NCBI GenBank assembly: GCA_031266495.1
Contig: JAISAX010000592.1
Coordinates: 1 to 35,528 of the forward strand
Direction of reading: 5' to 3'
Source of the DNA: Opitutaceae bacterium
GTDB taxonomy: Bacteria > Verrucomicrobiota > Verrucomicrobiae > Opitutales > Opitutaceae
Length of the DNA stretch: 35,528 bases
Of this stretch, positions 29,903 through 35,528 are shown piece after piece (positions within the stretch are counted from its first letter, which is position 1; each line of letters opens with the position of its first letter). Both the position numbers and the translations under genes were made by a program. The notes under the pieces were generated by a model that did not search any database, was not told the origin of the DNA, and worked only from the letters and a program-made list of their open reading frames with translations.

Positions 29903-31528
29903 ATGCCTAAACTTCGTTTCAAGCAGTTCCAGAAAGAAGACCTCGCCCGCGCTGCCTGTCGCAATGGCGCAATCCTCGCGTGGGATCCCGGCCTCGGCAA
30001 GGGGTTGGCTGCGTTCGCGTGGCCGCTCATCAAACAGGCCCGGCGAACGTTGATCGTCGCTCCGGAGGGCCTTCATCTACAACTTCGCGATACCGGGCGC
30101 GAGTTTTTCGGAATCCATGTGCTCGGCCTGAAAAACCAAAATGAATTCTTTCAGTGGCGACTGGATCGTGAACCGGTCGTAAAGCGTCCTCTCTTTTTCC
30201 TCACGAGCTACACCGACTTATGGCTTGTCGGAAATGGCCCAGGACGGATGCAGACGGCGCTTGCTCAACTGGCGCAACGTCACGGTTCCTTCGACTGCGT
30301 TGTCGTGGATGAAGGCACGCGGCTACAATCCAACGATGCCCACGTGGCGAACGCCGTCCGCTTGCTCTCGCCCAGGTATCGGCTGGTCCTGACGGGCACG
30401 CCGATCAAGAATCGGCTCGAATCTCTTTTCTGGCTCGCCTGGTGGGCAGCGGGCGGAAGCCAAGTACCGACATTACGATGGAGTTATGCCGGCATTCCGG
30501 GCGAGCGCGAACGGTTTGCCAACGAACACTTGTTGCGAGACAAGTTTCTCACACGAGAGAAGAACCATTTTGCGGAGACTGGTCAGCATCGGAACATCAC
30601 TCGCCGGTCTGCACGAATTACCAATGTTCACCACCTCTGGAAGGTACTCGCGCCTGTCGTCATCCGTCGTCGCAAGTGCGATTGCGGGGAAGACATCGTG
30701 CCTCGTGTCATCAAACCTGTCGTTGTTCCGTTAGGGAAACGGCAATCTGCCGTTTATCGCTACCATCTTCTTCACCAGCCTCGCGTCGCCAATAGCGGTG
30801 ACGCCATAGTCCGCATCAACAACCTCCGCATGGCTGCACTCTGTCCGTATTCCGAAAACCTCGGACGTGTGCGAACCGACACCGATTTCACGCCAAAGAC
30901 AGATGCGATCATGCAAATCGTCGCCGAATGCCTCGAACGCGGAGAACAAGTTGTTGTCGGTTCATCATTCGTGTCGTTCGGAAATTCGCTACACTTGCGG
31001 CTACAAGAAGCTGGAATTGCATCAGCACTTCTCGACGGCTCCGTTAGCGCCAATGAACGCGCAGAAATGTCACGCGACTTCAAGTTTCGTCGCTACAGCG
31101 TTGTCGTCGCTGGCATCAAGGCAATGGGAGAAGGGAATAGCTGGGAATGCTGCAATAATCTGATTTTCCCAAGCCTCGATTGGGCGCTCGACATCAACGA
31201 ACAATTCGTGAACCGCGTCTGGCGTCTGAATTCACCTCGCGGAATCAGTATCTACACGATCACAACGGCAGGAACGATAGATGAACAACTCTCTGAACTT
31301 TTCAGGGAAAAATCAGAATCATCACAACTCGCGCTTGATGGATGCCTGCAAGAAAATGTCATTGAAGAAGTGATACTCGAACGCCTGTTACGCAACGCCC
31401 TGAAATGCGGGAAGATCACACCAACCAAGACGATAGACGAAACACTTCTTATCGACAACTGGATGAAACTGCGCACTCGTCTCGCCAATGCGCAAAACAT
31501 GTTTTGGCAGTTTGCGCAGGCGGCATGA
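29903..31528 (+). CDS. SF2/SNF2-like helicase, 541 aa
   Basis: Two RecA-like domains are visible. Domain 1: KQFQKEDLARAACRNGAILA with a variant Walker A DPGLGKG (28-34, Gly in place of Thr/Ser), motif II VVVDEGTR (133-140, DEGT in place of DEAH), motif III LTGTPIKN (163-170). Domain 2: VVVGSSFVSFGNSLHLRLQ, GSVSANERAEM, AGIKAMGEGNSW, and motif VI FVNRVWRLNSPRG with its arginines. A CDC/CGED zinc-like cluster lies between them (KCDCGEDIVPR). Such small SNF2-like proteins translocate on double-stranded DNA. In a phage it may help replication or recombination with RusA. Confidence 0.86.
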   Translation: MPKLRFKQFQKEDLARAACRNGAILAWDPGLGKGLAAFAWPLIKQARRTLIVAPEGLHLQLRDTGREFFGIHVLGLKNQNEFFQWRLDREPVVKRPLFFLTSYTDLWLVGNGPGRMQTALAQLAQRHGSFDCVVVDEGTRLQSNDAHVANAVRLLSPRYRLVLTGTPIKNRLESLFWLAWWAAGGSQVPTLRWSYAGIPGERERFANEHLLRDKFLTREKNHFAETGQHRNITRRSARITNVHHLWKVLAPVVIRRRKCDCGEDIVPRVIKPVVVPLGKRQSAVYRYHLLHQPRVANSGDAIVRINNLRMAALCPYSENLGRVRTDTDFTPKTDAIMQIVAECLERGEQVVVGSSFVSFGNSLHLRLQEAGIASALLDGSVSANERAEMSRDFKFRRYSVVVAGIKAMGEGNSWECCNNLIFPSLDWALDINEQFVNRVWRLNSPRGISIYTITTAGTIDEQLSELFREKSESSQLALDGCLQENVIEEVILERLLRNALKCGKITPTKTIDETLLIDNWMKLRTRLANAQNMFWQFAQAA

Positions 31529-31640
31529 GACAATTTTATTTTTAGCTCACTCAGAGAGAAATAACGGAGCAGGGGAACCTGCACGGCTTCAATAGGTTAA
31601 AAGAGATTCCTTTCCCTTTGGTGGTGAGATTTTGGATACG

Positions 31641-32087
31641 TCAGACGACATGAAGGGCAACTTCAAGGCGCGGACCACGGCCATCATCCCACCGCTTTTC
31701 GATGTAGCCACACGCCACGCCAGAGTCGTCATCCCACAGCGCATCGAGAACCGCCTTGTCAATGTTGTCGCGATCAGGCTTGGCGAAGTGGAGTTTTCCG
31801 GTGTGTTCGGTCTTCTTCTTTTTCGACCACGATGGCGGAATGGGGAGAAATGCGAACCAGTCCACGCGATACACGCCTTGAGGCATTGTCCTGTGTGCCA
31901 TTTTGAATGCCAGCTTCGCTACGTCTTTCCATGCGTAGTACCGGGTAACGCAATCCCGCTTCGCCCACTTGTCACGTTGGGTCATGCGAGGTTTCCCCAT
32001 GGGATCATTGGGGATCGTGAATCGCAAGATACCTGGTGCGGGATGCGTCGGGGTTGGCGTAAACGAGTGGAGGCAAGCGGCGGTCAT
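31641..32087 (-). CDS. rusA: RusA-type Holliday-junction resolvase, 148 aa
   Basis: Cuts branched DNA before packaging. Marks: FTIPNDPMGKPRM near the N-terminus, then HFAKPDRDNIDKAVLDALWDDDSGV in pieces (PDRDNIDKAVLDALW, DDDSG). D105, D107, K111 and D120/D121 correspond to the metal-binding and catalytic positions of the E. coli enzyme. A basic loop (SKKKKTEHTGK) precedes it. The length is slightly above the usual ~120 because of an N-terminal extension. The 112-bp gap from the convergent helicase holds no clear terminator. Confidence 0.88.
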   Translation of the reverse strand: MTAACLHSFTPTPTHPAPGILRFTIPNDPMGKPRMTQRDKWAKRDCVTRYYAWKDVAKLAFKMAHRTMPQGVYRVDWFAFLPIPPSWSKKKKTEHTGKLHFAKPDRDNIDKAVLDALWDDDSGVACGYIEKRWDDGRGPRLEVALHVV

Positions 32088-32122
32088 GCCTGTTGCCTGC
32101 GTGTCAAAGAGCCGATGCGTCG

Positions 32123-32422
32123 TTATCGGCTCAACTTCGCCAGCATCGCACCATTGACCGGCCTTCGTGTAGTAGCGATGCAGATACGGACAGCCTTGGG
32201 TGGCGGACGATTCTCCACATAGCCGACGAGACGGAATATCTCCGCCCGGTGCGCCTTGCCGACAGGGCCGGGATTGCAGACACAGGCGAACCGGCCATCC
32301 TCATAGACGACGAGATGCTGTCCGCTCTTGTCCAGCCCTTCCTCGGCACAAACCGGACATTGAGCGATGATGCGACCACCTGCCTTGTGAGCGTGCTTCA
32401 GGAGAGCGGTTTCGATAGGCAT
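32123..32422 (-). CDS. Stand-alone primase-type zinc finger protein, 99 aa
   Basis: RIIAQCPVCAEEGLDKSGQHLVVYED with GRFACVC, i.e. C22-x2-C25, H36 and C47-x-C49, is a CHC2-like zinc-binding domain as at the N-terminus of DnaG primases. A short helix (AHRAEIFRLVG) follows, then a basic tail. No catalytic part is present. Since the primase/helicase gene is nearby in the same direction, this may be its template-recognition part on a separate chain. It overlaps the next upstream gene by 25 bp. Confidence 0.72.
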   Translation of the reverse strand: MPIETALLKHAHKAGGRIIAQCPVCAEEGLDKSGQHLVVYEDGRFACVCNPGPVGKAHRAEIFRLVGYVENRPPPKAVRICIATTRRPVNGAMLAKLSR

Positions 32423-32949
32423 GACGATGCGGGTTGTGAGTTAAGGAGGATGCCGCGAAAGCCGCGCTGACAGGTTGATCCTCGTACGATATTACGAGCC
32501 GGACGAATACCACGCTCTGCCATGAATGCGCGAAACACCGGGATCATGTGAACCCGCAACAACGCCGTACCTCCCTGCTTGATCTGACGACACCACAAAA
32601 CATAAGCGTCGTAGAGTTCCTGCTCAGTTATGTTTGCGCCTCTCCTGATCACTACCATTTCAGCGATGAACCTCTGCATCAATTCGGACTCACGAGACTG
32701 TAGCGTCGGTGAAGCAATCAATGGCAGCGCACTGGTTTCCTTGTTTTCCATTTCGACCACACTTGCGACGAATTTCCGTACTTTCTTTAGCCGACTGATT
32801 GCGACGGACAGCGCTTTTTTGGCAACCCGTGCGTTTGGCATCGTATCGGCAACTTGAATATCGCCGATGGCGGATGCGAGATCGGCGTGAAACTGCTGGA
32901 TGAGCTTCCCGCCCCTCCCATCTGATTGATTTTCGATTACTTGCTTCAT
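32398..32949 (-). CDS. Winged-helix-type protein like the end of D5 helicases, 183 aa
   Basis: The N-terminal ~110 residues are helical and charged. The C-terminal part (ITEQELYDAYVLWCRQIKQG, then MIPVFRAFMAERGIRPARNI, STCQRGFRGIL) follows the pattern of the winged domain that ends phage D5-type primases: 'Y--WC', a short wing, and a closing 'G-RGI'. A comparable stretch closes the 672-aa primase/helicase upstream. The ATG at 32949 overlaps a possible 48-aa gene and is preferred to 33000, which lies inside an inverted repeat. Confidence 0.66.
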   Translation of the reverse strand: MKQVIENQSDGRGGKLIQQFHADLASAIGDIQVADTMPNARVAKKALSVAISRLKKVRKFVASVVEMENKETSALPLIASPTLQSRESELMQRFIAEMVVIRRGANITEQELYDAYVLWCRQIKQGGTALLRVHMIPVFRAFMAERGIRPARNIVRGSTCQRGFRGILLNSQPASSCLSKPLS

Positions 32950-33092
32950 TTTTGACAAAAAAACGATTTCCCCGCTCCAAAATTCCAAATCACGTCCCAT
33001 TTCCAGAATGGGACACAGTTTGAATTTTTCGAGTTAAGGCATTTTTCCCGCTCCGAAACCGGTTCTAAACAAACAAATATTTGTTGATTCAT
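32946..33092 (-). CDS. Possible very small protein, 48 aa
   Basis: Open frame beginning MNQQIFVCLEPVSEREKC and ending WNFGAGKSFFCQK, with its stop overlapping the next start by 4 bp. The overlap supports it, but the content is weak (four Cys, no known motif) and it spans two inverted repeats, so the region could equally be a regulatory leader. Confidence 0.3.
   Translation of the reverse strand: MNQQIFVCLEPVSEREKCLNSKNSNCVPFWKWDVIWNFGAGKSFFCQK
32994..33014. promoter_or_regulatory. Inverted repeat GTCCCATT/AATGGGAC
   Basis: Perfect 8-bp arms (32994-33001 and 33007-33014) with a 5-nt spacer, about 45 bp upstream of the 183-aa gene. No T tract follows in either direction, so it is an operator or an mRNA hairpin, not a terminator. 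Confidence 0.42.
33072..33085. promoter_or_regulatory. AT-rich palindrome AACAAATATTTGTT
   Basis: Perfect 14-bp palindrome in the 201-bp gap between the primase stop and the 183-aa gene. It differs from the TGATTAA sites. The AT-rich setting suits an operator or promoter, but no clear -35/-10 pair is seen. Confidence 0.4.
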
Positions 33093-33150
33093 GATTTGCG
33101 GATTTTTGTAATGGGGCGTGTGATACATTCGGTGAAAGAAGAAAGGGCGA

Positions 33151-35169
33151 CTAGAACGGGTTTTGAATGTCCAGCGCGCCCTCATTGACGATCACGCCAC
33201 GATACCCGCTGTGATCGCCATTGTCGCGTTTGATGCGATGTGAACGCTGCTTTCCGTGCTTCTGGAACAACAAATCTTCCAGTTGTTGCGAAAACACGCG
33301 TTGTGACAGCGGTGTGAAATTTTGCAGGTCGCAATACTTCCGATACGCAGCGGCAACCTCTTCGATGGTGACGTTTGCCGCTTCCATGTCCGTCATTGTC
33401 AGCACATCCATGATGAACGAATTCACGCTATCGGACTCCGCCAGCAACCGGTCGATGCGCGCCTGCATCGTTGGACTGACGAAAATCTTGCCATGCTCCT
33501 TTACGTCTGTCTCTGCCAGTTGTGCTCCCTGAATCATCCACGCGAAAATCCCCTCGCCCTCTGTTTCCAATAACAACTCGTCAAAATTGTTGATACGTTT
33601 TGACGCTGGCGGTTTCGGAAAATCGACAACACGCAAACGCCGTGACCATGCGCTGATGTCGCCTTGCAGCCGCACCAACAAACGCGAGTTGCACGTCAAC
33701 AACACGTGGTAATCGCCGACGAGATCATGTGCCCGGTTTACCCCCTTGACCTCGCCCGACATATAATCGCCGCCTGTGATGGATTTCAGGACATGCGCCT
33801 GCGGACGGTTCAGGAAATCACTCGGCACATCAGCGCCATAGAGCAACGACTTCCCGTAATAGAACGACATCTCGAACCGCGAATCCAGGTTGTCCATGCG
33901 CAACTGATAGATATTGCGCCTCCCGAGCACGCCGAACAACACCTTGCAGAGCGTCCCCTTGCCCGCGCCACCGGTACCGGTGAGCATGGTAATGATCTGG
34001 TGATCGTTTCTCCCCATGAGGACGACGCCAAAATATTTCTGGAGAAACAAGGCGTCTTCCTCACTCACTGCCGGGTGAAGCAACTCGTTCAGGAAACGCT
34101 GACACTGGACGCCACTCCGGTAATGGTAGATCGTGGCATTCCGGCTACGCCATTCCGGTGAGAAATCTTTCAACGAAAACGGTGTTTCGTTGAAGTCCAG
34201 CATCCCGTTTGCGGCATGGATAATCTTGTGACGCCGACGCCACGGATTTTTTTCCGCCACATTATCGCGCAGCATCTTGACCCACGCATTGACCGTGCTG
34301 TCGGTGAGCGCGCTGCGGGCCAGTTCAAACCGCACGTCCGCCGCTATCAGTCCCTCAAGCATCTCGTCATAGAGACGGCACAGCCTGTCGCGGATAAATT
34401 CCGTTTCACATCGCTCCCACAAACCGCCGTCCTGATCATACAGATAAAACTCGTTTTCCACGAGATCGAACACCACATGGTTGTAGAGGGCAAAGAGGGC
34501 CGGGATGAACCGCTGGTTGATTGTGGCGTTCCCTGTCTTCCCCAAACGCAACGGCGGGCCATAACGCTTTTCGACCAGATCATGCGGCTTCACCTCCCAA
34601 AACCGGTCCCAATCTTCGGGCCATGCGATGGCATCGAATGCCACTGACATTGGCTCGGCCCACACCGGATACGAGTACCAGACGCCCGACTTGTGCTGAC
34701 CGTAGATCGTGGAGAGGTTGCCGTTGGCCCGCCATTCATAGTGCGCCGTCTTCCCGCTCTTGGGGTACTCGCCTCCTTGGATACGCACCCAAACCTGCGC
34801 TCCACGTGCTCCCTTTGTCCGGAGCGTTCCCTGCAACAGAGGGTTGGCATCAAGGAACGCAGTCAGATCTTCATCACGGTCGAAATCGATCGCGCACAAA
34901 TGCCCCGATTCGCCACCGAGCTTTATTGCGATATTGCTCTGGTTTCCGTATTCCGGGTTGAACCATGCGAGCCAGGTCGGGGAGAGCGTTTCGGCCAGCG
35001 ACCGGTCCTTGTAGGAACACCCCTGCGGAGGATGTTTTGTTCCCGGCACATTCGGGACAAAAAACGTGCCCATGCCCAGCAACTCGCGAAAGAGATGCAG
35101 GGCTTCAAGAGAATTTTGCGTCGGCAGGGAATCGGTAACGGGCATCAGCAGGGAATCGGTAACGGGCAT
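33151..35169 (-). CDS. D5-type primase/helicase, 672 aa
   Basis: N-terminal part (about 30-190) resembles a bifunctional primase-polymerase: GTKHPPQGCSYKD, then SGHLCAIDFDRDEDLTAF with an acidic D95-x-D97 pair, and TKGARGAQVWVRI where such enzymes usually have His; here it is Gln125. About 215-345 matches the D5 N-terminal domain. About 370-520 is an SF3 helicase: Walker A GTGGAGKGT (398-406), YGADVPS (444-450), LLTCNSR (490-496), arginine finger in SRRLRVVDFP. The end (AAYRKYCDLQNFTPLSQR, SGYRGVIVN) is a winged domain. It would unwind, and perhaps prime, phage DNA. The start codon is duplicated by a 24-bp tandem repeat. Confidence 0.88.
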   Translation of the reverse strand: MPVTDSLLMPVTDSLPTQNSLEALHLFRELLGMGTFFVPNVPGTKHPPQGCSYKDRSLAETLSPTWLAWFNPEYGNQSNIAIKLGGESGHLCAIDFDRDEDLTAFLDANPLLQGTLRTKGARGAQVWVRIQGGEYPKSGKTAHYEWRANGNLSTIYGQHKSGVWYSYPVWAEPMSVAFDAIAWPEDWDRFWEVKPHDLVEKRYGPPLRLGKTGNATINQRFIPALFALYNHVVFDLVENEFYLYDQDGGLWERCETEFIRDRLCRLYDEMLEGLIAADVRFELARSALTDSTVNAWVKMLRDNVAEKNPWRRRHKIIHAANGMLDFNETPFSLKDFSPEWRSRNATIYHYRSGVQCQRFLNELLHPAVSEEDALFLQKYFGVVLMGRNDHQIITMLTGTGGAGKGTLCKVLFGVLGRRNIYQLRMDNLDSRFEMSFYYGKSLLYGADVPSDFLNRPQAHVLKSITGGDYMSGEVKGVNRAHDLVGDYHVLLTCNSRLLVRLQGDISAWSRRLRVVDFPKPPASKRINNFDELLLETEGEGIFAWMIQGAQLAETDVKEHGKIFVSPTMQARIDRLLAESDSVNSFIMDVLTMTDMEAANVTIEEVAAAYRKYCDLQNFTPLSQRVFSQQLEDLLFQKHGKQRSHRIKRDNGDHSGYRGVIVNEGALDIQNPF

Positions 35170-35171
35170 CA
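35124..35171 (-). repeat. 24-bp tandem duplication at the primase/helicase start
   Basis: Two exact copies of a 24-bp unit (35124-35147 and 35148-35171). They duplicate the ATG and the first residues, giving MPVTDSLLMPVTDSLP. Either ATG (35169 or 35145) could start translation. Confidence 0.85.
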
Positions 35172-35224
35172 GGGAGGAAGCGGACAGGTTGAAGCGGCAC
35201 GCGATACGTTATGCGCACCGGCTT

Positions 35225-35446
35225 TCAGGCGGGGTGGTCAACAATGGATGCAGGATCAGTGCAGTCGTATGCGTATGCCGTCACCGGCTCCCATTCGCTC
35301 TCCATGATGACGTATCCACACTCACATTCATGGATAAACGTGTGCCACGGCCACGTATGCCAGACACACGCCACCTGAGACCGTCCGCACTCTGGACAAC
35401 GGATCGTTTCGCTGTGACATTTGATTTCGGAAGCTCCGGAAGTCAC
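35225..35446 (-). CDS. Zinc-finger protein, 73 aa, GTG start likely
   Basis: Contains KCHSETIRCPECGRSQ, then HTWPWHTFIHECECGYVIMESEWE. The order C-P-x-C-G, H-T-W-P-W-H-T-x-I-H-E-C-x-C-G-Y-x-I-M-E-S-E-W-E is a small zinc-binding family common in phages, of unknown function. The open frame continues to 35521 into the G tract, but that part is Pro/Arg low complexity caused by artefact. GTG at 35446 gives a natural N-terminus, though the true start could be missing from a damaged end. Confidence 0.7.
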   Translation of the reverse strand: MTSGASEIKCHSETIRCPECGRSQVACVWHTWPWHTFIHECECGYVIMESEWEPVTAYAYDCTDPASIVDHPA

Positions 35447-35470
35447 GCAGTTCCCCTCCCCCCCGATACA

Positions 35471-35490
35471 GGGGGGGGGGGGGGGGGGGG
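35471..35490. repeat. 20-nt G homopolymer at contig end
   Basis: An uninterrupted G run followed by G-rich sequence. It is the mirror image of the C tract at the left end and most likely artefact. The last ~40 bases should not be trusted. Confidence 0.8.
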
Positions 35491-35528
35491 AACGGGGGCG
35501 GGAAAAACCCCAAGTAACCATGGCCCGG

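Noticed and set aside
1..35528. CRISPR arrays, insertion sequences or rRNA
   Set aside because: I saw no spaced direct repeats, transposase motifs or rRNA sequence.

Overview
The window looks like one part of a tailed-phage (Caudoviricetes) genome, GC-rich and densely packed. It has a lambda-like packaging and head module, a replication module, and a long run of small early-type genes. No tail, lysis, integrase or repressor gene can be recognised, so it is a partial genome or a contig that ends inside the neck/tail region. Both ends are C/G homopolymer tracts that look like sequencing or assembly artefact. The host is not certain. Most start codons follow a pyrimidine- or A-rich leader ending in CC and lack a Shine-Dalgarno sequence. 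Several small families resemble ones I associate with Planctomycetota, Verrucomicrobiota and Cyanobacteria, so a host in the first two groups is a reasonable guess, but only a guess.

Layout. (1) 95-13406, minus strand: packaging and head genes, read right to left. They are a small HTH protein, small terminase, GpA-type large terminase, two DNA-binding-type proteins, a tRNA(CAU), a gpW-like connector, portal, a 742-aa fusion protein, three small proteins with glycine/alanine-rich hydrophobic segments, a protease/scaffold, a decoration protein, the major capsid protein and two neck proteins. (2) 13427-15404, plus strand: a lipoprotein and an AT-rich 289-aa gene that look acquired, then two small genes. 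(3) 15503-18673, plus strand: two unknown proteins and a DnaN-like sliding clamp, separated by strong terminators and palindromic sites. (4) 18709-29428, plus strand: about 22 tightly packed, often start/stop-overlapping genes. Among them are a macro-domain protein, Ycf35-like and DUF2997-like proteins, a membrane protein, a Ycf46-like AAA+ ATPase and zinc-binding proteins; this run is broken by a terminator near 28300 and ends at one near 29500. (5) 29397-35446, mixed strands: an SF2/SNF2-like helicase (plus), then on the minus strand a RusA resolvase, a stand-alone primase-type zinc finger, a winged-helix-type protein, a D5-type primase/helicase and a zinc-finger protein.

How the genes fit together. 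The D5-like helicase, zinc finger, SF2 helicase, RusA and clamp could load onto and remodel phage DNA while using a host polymerase. Terminase, portal and head proteins then package it. The 742-aa protein joins an inorganic-pyrophosphatase-like domain, an ATP-dependent DNA ligase and three hydrophobic segments, and lies between portal and protease. This suggests it is carried in the virion and acts on entry. A near-identical 15-17 bp palindrome (TGATTAA-N-TTAATCA) recurs at four gene boundaries, with a looser version inside a coding region. It probably marks sites for one phage regulator that is not identified here.
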